64,000 nucleotides of DNA from Delphinus delphis (Eukaryota; Chordata; Mammalia; Artiodactyla; Delphinidae): positions 59,776,447-59,840,446 of the forward strand of contig NC_082696.1 of NCBI RefSeq assembly GCF_949987515.2, read 5' to 3'. Positions 1-11,059 of this stretch are shown here, piece after piece. Both the position numbers and the translations under genes were made by a program. Within the stretch, counting starts at the first letter, position 1. The number at the start of each line of letters is the position of its first letter. Under the pieces are notes generated by a model. It was not told the origin of the DNA. It was given only the letters and a program-made list of their open reading frames with translations, and searched no databases.

Positions 1-1185
1 CAAGTCTCTATTTCTGGCCTTCGGCCATGCTTTCCACTTTATATTCAAGCTCCCTATCCTAAATTCTGGTCCATTTGCCTGGGATCCAAATAATTGCCTA
101 CCTCTTGTTTCCTTAATGTGGCTGGACCCTAGATGAGGTTCAGGTTCTATCTGGATCTGTTCTCCCAAAAACAAGCTACCTCTACCTGACTGTAATTTTC
201 TACTCTCTCCAGATACTTCTATGGCTCTATCCCTACTTATCATTTTAAGAGCTTCTGTGACGTTAATGGTTGTTTGTCTCAGACTTGAACTACTTCCCCT
301 TGAACACTGGAATATGGACTTCTGGCCACAATCCATGGGAGTCAGCCCCACCGCCATGTTAATCTCTCTTAGGGACATCATGAGAGAGTAATAGGGGTCC
401 TGGCTCAGTTTTCCAAGACTTGTCCCCACCTGCTCCTGATTTACTCCACTTATATGCTATTGAGGTCCCAAAATGCCTGGTGCTAGAAACCCTCTCAGAT
501 ACTAGGACAACAAATTTAAAGGTCTACAGAAAGTTGATTCAGACTAAAGTACAAGGATGGATATGCAGTATTCAATTAAGAACAGTTAAGAATATATATT
601 CCCTGAGCAAGAGTTCTACAGGATGGCTTGGTAAAAGAGGATGCTTTTTAAGCTAAATGGATATAATAGTGACAAAGTGAAGCAAACATTTCAAGCTATA
701 TAGGGAGATATTTTGAAACAGAAAGATCTGACCATCGTTCCTTAAATCACATCTTGTAAGTGACTTTAGCCAGGCAAAATCACAACCTTGCTTTCCTAAT
801 CCCACCGTGCATTCTAATCTTCCCCTTTTAGCACCCTTGTCTGTCATATATACTCGCGGTGATTACATTCTCTCTTGCATTTTTCTCTGTCTCATATGAA
901 TACATCTTATCTCTAAAGCAGATTACAAACTCCATACCTTACCTTATCATACCAGGAATGTTTTCAGTAGACAATAAATTCTTACTGAATTGAATTGAAC
1001 TGAAACAAATTGGGAGAAAAATGACTTTACATTGCAGAAGAGCTAAGTTAACAAAAGATTTGAATCAAATGCCTAATAAAGTTCTGAGACTGGATAACTG
1101 AGGCTTAGAGAGAGACTGAAAATAATATTGCACAAATTAGAAAACAAGATGTGGAACTATAATACAGACAAAAGCTGTCAGTTAT
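1..1185. other. Intergenic DNA, nothing recognised
   Basis: AT-rich sequence with only short, unconserved reading frames. I recognise no repeat family, exon or motif here. It may hold repeats too diverged to identify by eye. Confidence 0.5.
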
Positions 1186-1189
1186 CGAC

Positions 1190-2368
1190 TGTGGTAGGGG
1201 GAATAATGGGCCCCTAAAGACATTTACCTCTTAATCTCTGGAACCTGTGAATATATTATCTTAAAGGCAAATTGTACTTTTCAGCTGTGATTCAGTTAAG
1301 GCTCTTTAGATGTAGAGATTTTCCTGGATTATCCAGGTGGGCCCAACATAATAACATGACTCCTTGAAATTGGAAGAGAGAGGCAGAAGAGAGGGTCAGA
1401 GAGACGATATGAAGAATAAGGAGAGGTTTGAAACATGAGAAGGATTCAGTTTGCCATTGCAGGCTTTGAAGACCAGGAAGGGGACAGAAAGCCAAGGAAA
1501 GTAGGTGGCCTTTAGAAGATGAAAATAGGCTTCAGCTGACAGCCAACAATAATGCCCTCAAGGCCATTATGCTAAGTGAAATAAGTCAGCCAGAGAAAAA
1601 CAAATACCATATGATCTCTCTTATATGTGGAATGTAAAAAAACAAACAAACAAAAACAAGTTCATAGATACAGAGACCAGATTGGTGATTACAAGAGGTG
1701 AGGGGTAGGGGGATGAGAGAAATGGGTGAAGGGGGTCAAAAGGTTAAAAAAAAGTCCCATGCCATTTACCTCCATGCAATATTTGGGACATACTTATACC
1801 AGAAACTGGGGGGAGCCTGGGGTCCCTATGCATCCAGAGAGCAGCAAATATAATAGTGAGAGGTTGATAGAATGAGCTCAACAGTCAGACCAATGAACTC
1901 GACTCTGGACTCTGTGTGTCCTAAATCAAGTTACTGCACTTCTCTAAGCCTTCCTTTCCTCATAGGGCTAGTAAAATTTTCCCCTGGGGATGGTATGAAA
2001 TTTTCAAAAATATTTTTTGATTGTCAATTTTCCACATGATTCTCCCATAACACTCCTTATCTTTGCTTCCATTAAAAAAAGAGAAAGAAGTAAAGAAAGA
2101 AAAAAAGGAAAAAAAGAAAGAAAACGGGGGTCTAGGTCCCACAACCACAAGGAACTGAATTCTGCCAGCAACTCAAATGAGCAGGAAACAGATTCTCCTC
2201 TAGAACCTCCAGGAAGGAACAGAGTCTTCCAACACCTTGATTTTCATCTGGTGAAATCTGTACTGGACTTCCTACCTACAGAACTGTAAAATAACAAATC
2301 TGTGTTGTTTTAGGTACTAAGTTGATGGTAATTTGTTAAGGCAGCAATAGGAAACTAATATAGGGAAA
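1190..2368 (+). repeat. MaLR-type LTR (MLT1-like), split by a later insertion
   Basis: The left part (about 1190-1550) has the family phrases 'ggaacctgtgaatatatta' and 'ctggattatccaggtgggcc'. The right part (about 2130-2368) has 'ccacaaccacaaggaactg' and ends in the typical 'gcagcaataggaaactaat'. The two parts are in register with the LTR consensus as I remember it and are separated by about 570 bp of inserted DNA. It is a non-coding solitary LTR. The same family lies in reverse orientation at 3470-3945. The subfamily name is from memory and tentative. Confidence 0.6.
1556..2126 (+). mobile_element. L1 3' end fragment inserted in the LTR
   Basis: About 1560-1720 matches the L1 3' end in sense orientation ('taagtgaaataagtcagcc', 'tatgatctctcttatatgtgg'). 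The block ends in an A-rich tail at 2075-2124. Between them, about 1858-1960 looks like a MIR fragment, so the insert is itself composite. It interrupts the LTR at 1190-2368. Confidence 0.55.
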
Positions 2369-2853
2369 GAGAAAGTTTATTTGCCAGCCCTAGTTAGTTG
2401 GACAGTCAGAGTTACTAAGACTGGTTCATGTGACTGAGGGTTTAGAGTTTGTTCACACATTAACTATGTAGTTTGGGGGCTAGGGGCTCAAATGCAGAGA
2501 TCGCGAGACATTTCTGAGGCAAACAGTGGGAGAACCTAACCAAATAACTACCAGATTTGGTTCTTTCTTTCCCTTTTCTCCAACTCTTCTTCATTGCTCC
2601 TCTCTAAGTTTCCAACTTTTATTTAGTAATTTATTTAACAAATCTTGTAAGGCCTTAGGGATCCAAAGATATAATATACATCTTTCCCAAGTAGCTCAAA
2701 ACCTTGTCAGTACAACAGATGTATCAACAATTTACATTATATTCCTAAAGAGCAGACCAAATATTTCACCTGCATTCTCATTTAACCCTCACAGCATCTT
2801 CCTACATAGGGCACTAACTGTATTGCAGACTATAAGTAGACACTGTGTGTTTA

Positions 2854-2889
<36 letters not shown>

Positions 2890-3185
2890 AAAACACTCAA
2901 AATGGGGCAGGAGGAGAAAAATTTTGAAAAAAAAAGAGTGCTCTGCTAAGCTTTAGCTAGTTTAGTTTGCACAGTGTAGACATGGCCATGAATAATATTT
3001 TACCCCCCAAAGATTCAAAATCAAAGTATCTCTTAAATGAAATTCAAAATGGATCAAAAAGAATTGTTATAAGCACTAAGCAATTATTAATTTAAATCCT
3101 AAATAAACTCCTGTTAGCCATTAATATTAAAAACAGCTACTGAATTTCTCCAATACTGTGAGAAAAAACCCAACAATTAGTTTAC
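2369..3185. other. Intergenic DNA with a (GT)n microsatellite
   Basis: No gene or named repeat recognised apart from a GT dinucleotide run at about 2853-2886. The 120-residue frame that ends in this run owes its Val-Cys tail to the microsatellite and is not a gene. Confidence 0.6.
2853..2886. repeat. (GT)n microsatellite
   Basis: Uninterrupted GT dinucleotides, about 17 units, preceded by imperfect units. Likely length-variable. Confidence 0.95.
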
Positions 3186-3189
3186 CAGA

Positions 3190-3365
3190 ATTTCATGAAC
3201 AGATAGGAACTGCATTCATTTCACACCTACCCTACATCAAACACTGCGTGAAGTACTTTACTGGCCTTATCTCATTTACCTCAATACAGCCCCATCAGTC
3301 ACTCACCTTCTAGGTAATTCCTTTGTTACCGAGGAATTTGAAGCTCAGAAGAAATAAATGTGCTG
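3190..3365 (-). repeat. MIR SINE fragment
   Basis: Reads as the reverse complement of the MIR core and 3' part: a 'ctcatttacctcaatacag' stretch, then a degraded copy of the element's 'gaggaaactgaggctcag' box. Diverged, as expected for this ancient family. Confidence 0.55.
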
Positions 3366-3469
3366 GCCCACTAGCAGAGAAATATTCAAGGAAAAACAAC
3401 AATAAAGCAACAAAATTGTTATCGGTGGGACAAACTGGACAGCAAAACAAATGTCAGATAAAGGTATGT

Positions 3470-3945
3470 AATAAACTATTAGTTTCCTATTGCTGCTATA
3501 ACAAATTACCAGAAACTTAGTGGCTTAAAATAACACAAATGTATTGTCATACAGTTCTAGAGGTAAGAAGTTCAAAATCTGTCCAACTGGGCTAAAGTCA
3601 AAGTGTTGGCAGGGCTGATTCCCTCTGGAAGTTCTAAGGGGAAATTTTGTCTCCCTGCCTTTTCTAGGTTCTTGAGGATGTCTGCATTCCTTGGCTCATG
3701 GTCCCTCCCTCCATCTTCAAGGCCAGCAGGGCAGCCTCTCCCAATCTCTTTCTCTAACTGACTTTCCTACCTCTCTCTTAAAAGGACCCTTGTGATTACA
3801 CTGGCCCACTCAGTAATCCAGGATGATCTCCCCATCTCAAGATTCTTAATCACATCTGCTTAGTCCATTTTGCCATGTATGGTGACATATTCACAGGATA
3901 TGGCAGTTATCTTTGGGGAGCCATTACTCAGCCTACCACATAAGC
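3470..3945 (-). repeat. MaLR-type LTR (MLT1-like), antisense
   Basis: Starts with 'ttagtttcctattgctgct' and 'acttagtggcttaaaataac', the reverse complement of the LTR 3' end seen at 2310-2365, and runs through 'ggacccttgtgattacac' to 'tcagcctaccaca'. Non-coding. Confidence 0.65.
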
Positions 3946-3976
3946 ATATGTAGATTAAAGTCAAGGAAGAGAATTT

Positions 3977-4079
3977 AGCTAGGAACAAGGAAGTACTGAA
4001 GTTTAGAATTTTATCTCCTACTCCTCCCTTATGTGTGTTGAACAAACACTTTTGTCAAAAAAAATGGGTGAAATGCCTA
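3977..4079. other. Mosaic junction built from two other places in the window
   Basis: Positions 3977-4002 match 19456-19481 with one mismatch. Positions 4002-4060 match 4789-4847 with four mismatches in 59. Positions 4065-4079 match 19493-19507 exactly, in the same order as at 19.5 kb. The middle piece therefore looks like a templated insert, copied from the LINE fragment at 4.8 kb, inside a segment shared with 19.46-19.51 kb. See findings. Confidence 0.7.
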
Positions 4080-4084
4080 AGCAC

Positions 4085-4550
4085 ATCTGAGATTCACTCT
4101 GAGAAGGACAAATTCAGATGCAGGACAAAAAATCAAGCTGGGTCGAGGTTAATGGACTATGCAAAGTCCTTCTCCAGAGCTTGGGCAATCGCAGTACATT
4201 CAAGAGGCCTAGACACAATTCTCCCAACTATTGGCATTCCTATTGCTGCTCATTAACTGTTTTCAAATTTCTCTTAGACCAACGTAGAAGATTTCGCTAG
4301 CAAATAATTACCTGAAATCTCTAAGCAGCTCCTGAGAGAAGAACCCTAGAGCTAGCTGTCTTAGCATTATAAGGTAAAATAATCAAGAGAAGAACCAGTG
4401 ATGGCTCATAAAAGCACTGAGTTCCCTGAATTCTCAAGGCCATGCCATTTAAAAGATCTAACATGTGGATTATTACTATAAAATATAAGTGTGATAAAGA
4501 AACATCATCAGGGTCTGAGATAGAAGGAGTTCAGTTCAGGGCTCAGGCAT
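4085..4550. other. Intergenic DNA, nothing recognised
   Basis: No repeat or gene identified. Frames of 60 and 73 residues overlap here and have no recognisable domain. Confidence 0.45.
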
Positions 4551-4554
4551 GTGG

Positions 4555-5030
4555 CCTGAGAAAAACATCCCTCCCCATCTCACACTCTATTACCACACGT
4601 ACCTAACTTGTCTCTTTCCCTTCAGTTTTGCCCCACTAAATTCATATACCTCAATGCCAAGATTATCTTTTCAAAACACATATCTGATCACCTTGCTTTC
4701 CATCTTAACCTCAGGTAATTCTGTCTATAGAATGAAGTGTAAACTCTTTGATTTAACAGATAAGGTCCTGAAACTGAGGCTACCTACATTTATAATTTTA
4801 TCTCCTAATCCTCCCTTACGTGTGTTGAACAAACATTTTTGTCAAAATGGATGTCTCAGTATTGAAGATACCTTTCTTATTTTTATCTCTGTCTTTGCAT
4901 ATGCTATTCCTTTAACCTGAAAAAAAAAAGACATTTATTCAATGACTAGCCAATTCAAATGTCAATCATTCAGCAAAGCCTCCCTGAAACTAGCTCAGCA
5001 AAGTTTTAAATTCTTCCTATGTTGTGCTCC
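4555..5030 (+). repeat. Ancient LINE 3' fragment (L2-type)
   Basis: Pyrimidine-rich text typical of the L2-type 3' end: a 'aaactctttgatttaacag' stretch, 'ttatctcctaatcctccct', 'tgcatatgctattcc' and 'aagcctccctgaa'. It holds the probable donor copy (4789-4847) for the mosaic at 3977-4079. Confidence 0.5.
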
Positions 5031-5199
5031 CATTGCTAACATAGAGGCATAGAGAAAATGTTCCTAGTGCATGGCAAACTTGAACCCAAGCTACACCAAT
5101 ATCACTTTCCAAATAATTCCCATCTGGTCATGGCACAGCAAGGGACCCCAGGGATCGTGTTTTCAGCATGTGCTGTCCATCAGATCAACTACAAAGGTT

Positions 5200-5350
5200 T
5201 GTAAAAGATTGGAAAAAAAAAAAAGGGTCCTTAGACTCACTCCTGGTATACTGAACCAGAATCTATGCCAGTGGTGCTGAGAGGGCTTGCAGGTGTTTAA
5301 TAAGCTTCACAGGTGATTCTGATGCAGAAAAGGGAATAAAGGTCCTCAAC
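5200..5350. repeat. Possible hAT-Charlie MITE fragment
   Basis: Contains 'cttcacaggtgattctgatg', a phrase typical of short non-autonomous hAT elements. Boundaries and family are uncertain. Confidence 0.35.
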
Positions 5351-5639
5351 CAGGTTGATGCCACAACAGATACAGGACTGTCAATGCTAGTAACTGGGAG
5401 TGTGAGATCAGACCCATTGGAGAGGGTCTAAGCCAGAGCTAAGCAGGTAGCCAGGGCCACAGGTATGCGGGCTAAGACTCAGGGCAGCAGAGGGCTGAAG
5501 TCAGGAAACCAAGGTGGAAGCTCTTCTATCTGGATCAAAGAAACATCAGAAATGGAGGAAGAGCAGGACTCAGTAAGTAATCCAGTACATCTGGCCTGTC
5601 TTAGACACACTGGGTACCTAACTTTGGGAAATGAGAGTA

Positions 5640-5880
5640 ATTCTAGAAGTCACCAACTGGAAGCTTCTCCAAAGAGCAACACTGCATCATCTGGAAACAT
5701 TAGAAAAGTATCTTGGGCCCCATCCCAGACCTACTGAGTGAGAATCTGCATTTTCTCCTTATCCCCAGATGATATAAAAGCCACATCAAAATTTACAAAG
5801 CACCCAAGCCTGGTTCCAGATGATGCCAGTGCTGCTAGTCTGTAGACCACATTATGAGAAGCAAGTCTTGACCTACAACT
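5640..5880. repeat. hAT-Charlie-type MITE
   Basis: Has 'cttgggccccatcccagacc', 'actgagtgagaatctgcat' and a 'ccagtgctgctagtctgt' end, the pattern of a common short DNA-transposon family in mammals. Too short to encode a transposase. Confidence 0.5.
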
Positions 5881-5969
5881 GAGCATGCAGAAGAAATTCA
5901 AGTGTTACCACTGTTAGCAGTTTGAGGGCAGGAATCTCAATTACCTTGTCTCAGCAATTAGCACAGGGT

Positions 5970-6185
5970 CTTAGGAACTGATAATACAGTCTATTGGTTG
6001 AGACCTCAGGACTTGGAGCTGGTTCAATTCCAACTCTACCACTCACAAGCTGTGTGGTATTGTCAAGTTACTTAACTTCATTATGCTTCAGTCTCTCATC
6101 TGCAATACAGACATAACTGCCTCATAAGAGTGAGGGAGAGAGAGCATGTTATTTTTGATAGCACTGTAAGTGCTCAATAGATGAT
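5970..6185 (+). repeat. MIR SINE
   Basis: Sense-orientation MIR: a 'ccaactctaccactcacaag' box, 'caagttacttaacttcatta', 'cagtctctcatctgcaata' and an end near 'gtgctcaatagatg'. One of the clearer MIR copies in the window. Confidence 0.75.
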
Positions 6186-6660
6186 GAAAAAAATTAATAA
6201 GATAATGAATTATTGATTAATCAGTTGATATACTGATTTTTGGTGAGTAAAATAGATCCAAAATTCTGGTGGTGTAAATGATCTCAATCTGACTCATATA
6301 AACTAAGAAGAAGAAAGACTGAAATCTTAGTGACTGACAGACATTCCAGGCATAAGATTTCTGAGAGTATTAATATGTAAGTTATCCTAAGTGACGGATG
6401 AAAGAACTGTCTAAAGCAAGAGAATCACTAACCTTTTTGGAGTAGTGACATCAAAATGATGTTTATGAGATCTCAAAGCTCTCTTAATTCTCCCCCAAAT
6501 ACCTAAGATGGAAATTTTTCATGGCTTATTTTCACTAAATTAAATTTAAATTGATTTACTTGACAACATTTTGACATTTTTGCATTATAGAGTATTGCAT
6601 CTGCCATAATAAACAATATACATTCAAAGAAACACATTTAGTTTTAGGCTAATCCTTAAA
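6186..6660. other. AT-rich intergenic DNA, nothing recognised
   Basis: No gene, named repeat or motif cluster seen. Confidence 0.45.
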
Positions 6661-6664
6661 ATAA

Positions 6665-6905
6665 CTTCCTTATTTTTGTCTAGTGCTTTTAAATTTTCAA
6701 AAAACTTTCACTCCTTCTACCTCATTTATCCCCATAACAACTCTACAGTTGTTTTTTCTAAAGCCTAGAAAAGTTTGTTATTCCTGTCTGACAGTTGAGG
6801 AAATGGAAAATGATTTTAAAGTGCTCAAAGTCACATAGCTGGTTTGTGGCAGAAATAGAACTAGAACCAAGTTTTCTAACTCCCAGCCATTTCTTTAAGC
6901 TACCT
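6665..6905 (-). repeat. MIR-type SINE, antisense
   Basis: Reads 'gttgaggaaatggaaaatg', 'tgctcaaagtcacatagct' and 'gtggcagaaatagaactag', the reverse complement of the MIR core. Confidence 0.65.
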
Positions 6906-7640
6906 ACCGGTACCACTACCACCATCTGGTTGCCACATATTATTCTGTATGCAAACCCACGACAAAGCCAGGTCACCAGCTCAACTGCCCAATATCCTAA
7001 TTCCTCTCCCAAACAAGTGTCCTTTCCCCAAAAAGGATGTTCTAAATACCACAAAAGCAACAGTTTCCTAAACATACAGGAAAACCTTTTTTATTTTGTT
7101 AAAGTAACTTTTCAGTTCTAGAAGTTAGAAGTCAAATTTGGAGGTGCGACTTTAAAATTTTTTAAATTATGGTGAAATATAATTTTTTTTTAATTTGACT
7201 AGTTCATTCATTCACTAAACACTACATCTGCCTACAGATTTCTCAGTTCAACTGTCTTTAAAAAAATGTTCTAAGCTATAAAAGGAAGTTTTTAAAAAGT
7301 GTTACTGTGCATTCCAATTTTGGATACCAATATTTATTGAGTCCTAACACTTGGGTTTTAGAAATGAGCACAAATCTTAGACTGACAAATGATAAAGCAA
7401 TGGGATCTTATTAATAAAGATTAATATTTAAGTCTTCAAACATACCCCAAGCAGCACAGCATGTTCTTAAAAAAAAAAAACAATCACTGTAGTTAAAGAT
7501 TTCAATTTAGTCATTAAACTTCAGAACTGATACTGTGAAATGTTTTCCCAAAGTTAGTATACATTTTTAAAGCATTTTTAAAGGTTCTGGATAGTCTATA
7601 ACGTTATATAATTTATGACAACAATTATGACAGAATCACT
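6906..7640. other. AT-rich intergenic DNA
   Basis: No exon or named repeat recognised. Overlapping frames of 105-108 residues on both strands lie over the MIR at 6665-6905 and are chance frames. Confidence 0.45.
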
Positions 7641-8790
7641 AAAGAAAAACTGACAACTCTAAGCTGACAAGTGTAAGAAATTCCAGAGTTGCACTGACAA
7701 TTCAGATCTACTTCCTTTCATGCCCAGATTCACTTAATATCTCATTTGGTTTTCAAACCTCCCCTCAGAAGCAATTGGAACAAAACCATGAGCAAGCTCA
7801 ATCTCCATTTGGGCATGTAACCCTTTTACAAACACAATTACAGCCAAACACTATTGTAACCTGATTTGCATTTGCACTAAGTTACAAAGCACATTGAAAA
7901 TGCATGCTACAGACTTATTAAGAGGATAGATTGCAGGGCTTCTGTGAACACTAATTAAAAAGGTTTTATCTTTCCCCTCTGATCCACTGAAATTGTTCAA
8001 ATGCCTTGCCTGCTACAACTTTGTTCAAAAACAGTTTTCAAACATGTGATCAGAGCTAGGCAACTATTTCAGGTGGCTTGATTCTGTTTCCACCGTGGAC
8101 AAGGCCAGAAAGACAAAGTTTCAGTCTAAACTTTGAGCTTCCTTTCCTTTGTTATTTTGTGTTGCAACCTTAGCATTATCCAACTGTGGACTTTTATCTG
8201 TGAATATCTAAATCCTGTCTTGTGGAAAACTAATTACTGAACCACTGAGAGCTTCATAATGTCCTGCATTTAAGTCCTGAGCATCATACATAATGCATAG
8301 GCAGCAGTCTCTGCACTCTGATTACAGAACACTGTCATTAAGTGAGCAAATTAAAGATGTGAATAATTCACTGGCTGAGCTTATTGTCAGTGCTGCATTG
8401 TGAAATTAGAATTTCTAATAAGTACTGCAATTTTTTTAACCCAATTAACACAGAGAACATCTTGAGACTGATTAGTACAATAAAAATTATTACCTTATTC
8501 TTTTGCTTCACAACAGCCAAATTAAATACTGTACTTAATTATGCAGCATTCATTCCTTCTCTGTTAAAAAAAAAACCCTATCATTTTAATAAGAGTTCTA
8601 ATATTTGTATGTGAGCTAAAAATACAGCACATGCATCTGTAGCTCACTGTCTTTTTGCAAAGTTTTTTTTTAAGAGTCTGAACATCAGTATTATCACCAG
8701 TGGTGGATTATGATGACACCAGTCTATTCTTAAACCAAATATTTTTTCTAAAAAAACAAATAGCACACACAGAATTGACAAAGTAACTAA
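7640..8790. promoter_or_regulatory. Candidate conserved non-coding element
   Basis: About 1.1 kb with no recognisable transposon, unusual in this repeat-rich intergenic region, and without a convincing reading frame. It has dense A/T homeodomain-type cores (several TAATTA/ATTAAT) and a perfect POU octamer ATTTGCAT at 7864-7871. In other mammals the flank upstream of MMS22L is gene-poor and leads towards POU3F2, so a long-range developmental enhancer is plausible. Conservation itself cannot be tested from one sequence. Confidence 0.35.
7864..7871 (+). promoter_or_regulatory. POU octamer motif ATTTGCAT
   Basis: Exact match to the octamer bound by POU-domain factors, followed closely by a second TTTGCA. 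One 8-mer match is weak evidence alone; its place in a repeat-free block adds some weight. Confidence 0.3.
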
Positions 8791-8984
8791 CCTCCCCAAA
8801 TTGAGTTGAATATATTATACCTCTGCTTTTTTTTGGGTCTTTAGATGCAGATTAACACAGATTTGCCCCTACTGTACTATATATGATTGAGGCTGAAACA
8901 TATATTTAAGAAAATTAACTGATTAGGAAAAAATCAAGTATCTGTAAGAGTGGGTCTTACCTCAGATGCTCATATAGCACACAG

Positions 8985-9560
8985 TGATCTGTCTCACTCC
9001 TGCCAGGCAAGTGGGAAAGTCCAGTTTATGCTCGGCATGATGATCCTACGCAGAGAGTGTCTGCTGCCATGTTAAATAAAGAAAATGATCATTTAAACGG
9101 GGGCTTTTGTCTCCCAATATTTCCTCCTGCTGCCCCTTTCGCATCAAAGCCCAGAGAGGCAGGCACATCTGGCAGCAGTCCCTGCCCCTGACCGCAGCTG
9201 CCTCTGGAGAGCTCCCCCCTTCCTTTCAGCTCCTCTGCATCCCCTTCCTGGGCAACTTCAGCCCCCTAAAATGGGGGAAAGAAACGATGACATTGCAGGC
9301 AGAATATGAGATTGTTTGTTCAGCTTCTGAGCCACCTCCTTCCTGTCTAGATATTTTACAGAAAGGGAATGAGAAGAGGGAAACAGCGAAGGTGCTCTGA
9401 AAATCAGTCAGACACAATGCAATAGGGAGATGGAGAGGAGGGAAAGGAGAAAGAGAGAGCGAGAGTGTGTGTGAAGGGGGGGTAGCTGTCAGTGCAGATA
9501 AATCTGCATATGGAAATTAGGGTTATCCTGGGTGCAGTTTTATTTAACTATGATCTACTG
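8985..9560. promoter_or_regulatory. GC-richer island in the gene desert
   Basis: Base composition shifts from AT-rich to C-rich at about 9100-9270, then to a purine-rich GA tract (9360-9475), then a compact mixed-sequence block. No transposon is recognised. The reading frames on both strands (about 60-97 residues) have no recognisable domain and no obvious splice context. It could be an enhancer or a non-coding RNA promoter. Confidence 0.3.
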
Positions 9561-10635
9561 TTTTTTTAATTAGACCAGAATTTTAGCAAAGGAAAGGAAG
9601 AAGGAAAGTGAGTCTTGAAACCAGAGACAGAAACTTCTAATTCAATAGACTTAAAATTTCATAGCAACTGCAAATAGCAAATCTAGAAGTTGTAGGAAAA
9701 AGAAAAGGAACAACAACAACAACAACCAAAAGGAATTTTTTTCCCTGTTTTATTTAATAAACTAGAAAACCTCCCCACCTCCAAAAAAATAAATAAATAA
9801 ATAAATAAATAAGGAAATTGGGATAAGACTGTAAAGCATTTGAAAGGAAGGAAAAAACACCTTTCATGGTCTGTGTAAAAATTTTCCTTAAATGATAGAA
9901 GAATCATATGGGACAAAGGAATTGTCAAAAGTAGAAATTGGCATTACATGTGGAAACCAGTAGCAGCACATTCTGCATTTTAATATCAGAGGTATAGCAT
10001 GTTTTTTGCCTTCCTTAGAAAACACCTTTTGCAGCTCTAACCTATGGCAAAGTGCCACAGGCTATAATCAGTTTGAGGTTGTCACTGACACAAGCCAACT
10101 ACTCCTTTTGAGACACTGGGAGTAAAACAGTGAGGAGGCAGAGTTACCACTACGGGAGGTTGGCTGGTATGCTTGGCACTGAGCCCTCCACCAGAGGTGC
10201 TGGTTGGATAGCAGTTTGACCAGAAGGAAGCATGAGTTAATTCTGTAATCTGTGAGTGGGGAATTTCATGGAACGGATTAACATTTACTAGTTCACCTAC
10301 AATGTGGCAAATATTGTAAATGAACACTCCATGGTTTCTGCTCTCAAGAAGCCAGAATTCGATGGAAAAAAAAATAAATTAAAAATGAGATGGTAGTGCA
10401 CTTTTATAAACCAAGGAGTGCTTCAGATAGTCTAGATTTGAGCAGTGTGAGGAGTTGTCAGTACCCTCAAAGCTCTCCACACAGATGGCTGACTGGATCC
10501 TACAAGACCAGCTCAGGCACTGTAAATAAAATTACTTTGTCCCTTTGAACTTTTGCTTCTTCAACTGTAAAATACCTGCTTTTTAAGTTTGGGATAAGAG
10601 ATAACAACAACAAAAAAAAAACATCACCTTTTGTC
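9561..10635. other. Intergenic DNA with simple repeats
   Basis: Contains a (CAA)n run near 9711-9726 and a (TAAA)n run at about 9788-9812. About 10240-10360 resembles an L2/MIR-type end ('tcacctacaatgtggcaaat') but is too diverged to assign. No gene. Confidence 0.5.
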
Positions 10636-10639
10636 TGGC

Positions 10640-10803
10640 TCATGATAATGGCTCAAAATATCAAATCAATTTTCAGTTCAGATGTCACCTCCTCTGTGAA
10701 TCCTTCCCCAATATCTACAAACAGGCTCAGAGGATTCTTCTGCAATTCTCCCACTGTTCTCCATTATATTATATCCTTGTCATTTTCAGCAGGTCTGTCT
10801 CTT
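10640..10803 (+). repeat. L2-type LINE 3' fragment
   Basis: Typical L2 3'-end text: 'ttcagatgtcacctcctctg', 'gaatccttccccaa' and 'tatatccttgtcattttcag'. It directly abuts the MER5A copy. Confidence 0.65.
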
Positions 10804-10805
10804 TA

Positions 10806-11017
10806 CCAGTGGGTCTCAACCAGGGGCCATTTTGTCCCCTTAGGGGATATTTGACAATGTCTGGAGACGTTATTGATTTTCACAACTGAAGAAGAAGGGT
10901 TGCCATGGGCATCTAATAGGCAGAGGCCAGGGATGCTGTTAAACAATCTACAATACACAGAACAGGTCCCAACAACAAAGAATTATCAGGCCCAAAACGT
11001 TAACAATGTAGCAATGA
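10806..11017 (+). mobile_element. MER5A (hAT-Charlie, non-autonomous)
   Basis: Nearly full-length match to the roughly 190-bp MER5A element: the start 'cagtgggtctcaacc', 'gatatttgacaatgtctgg', 'gcagaggccagggatgctg' and 'aacaaagaattatcaggccc'. No coding capacity. Confidence 0.85.
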
Positions 11018-11059
11018 ACACAACTAGCACCCAGATATTGGTTTCTAATAAAAGGAACC

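Noticed and set aside
2526..2888. 120-residue frame ending in a Cys-Val repeat
   Set aside because: The end is translated from the (GT)n microsatellite; no domain upstream.
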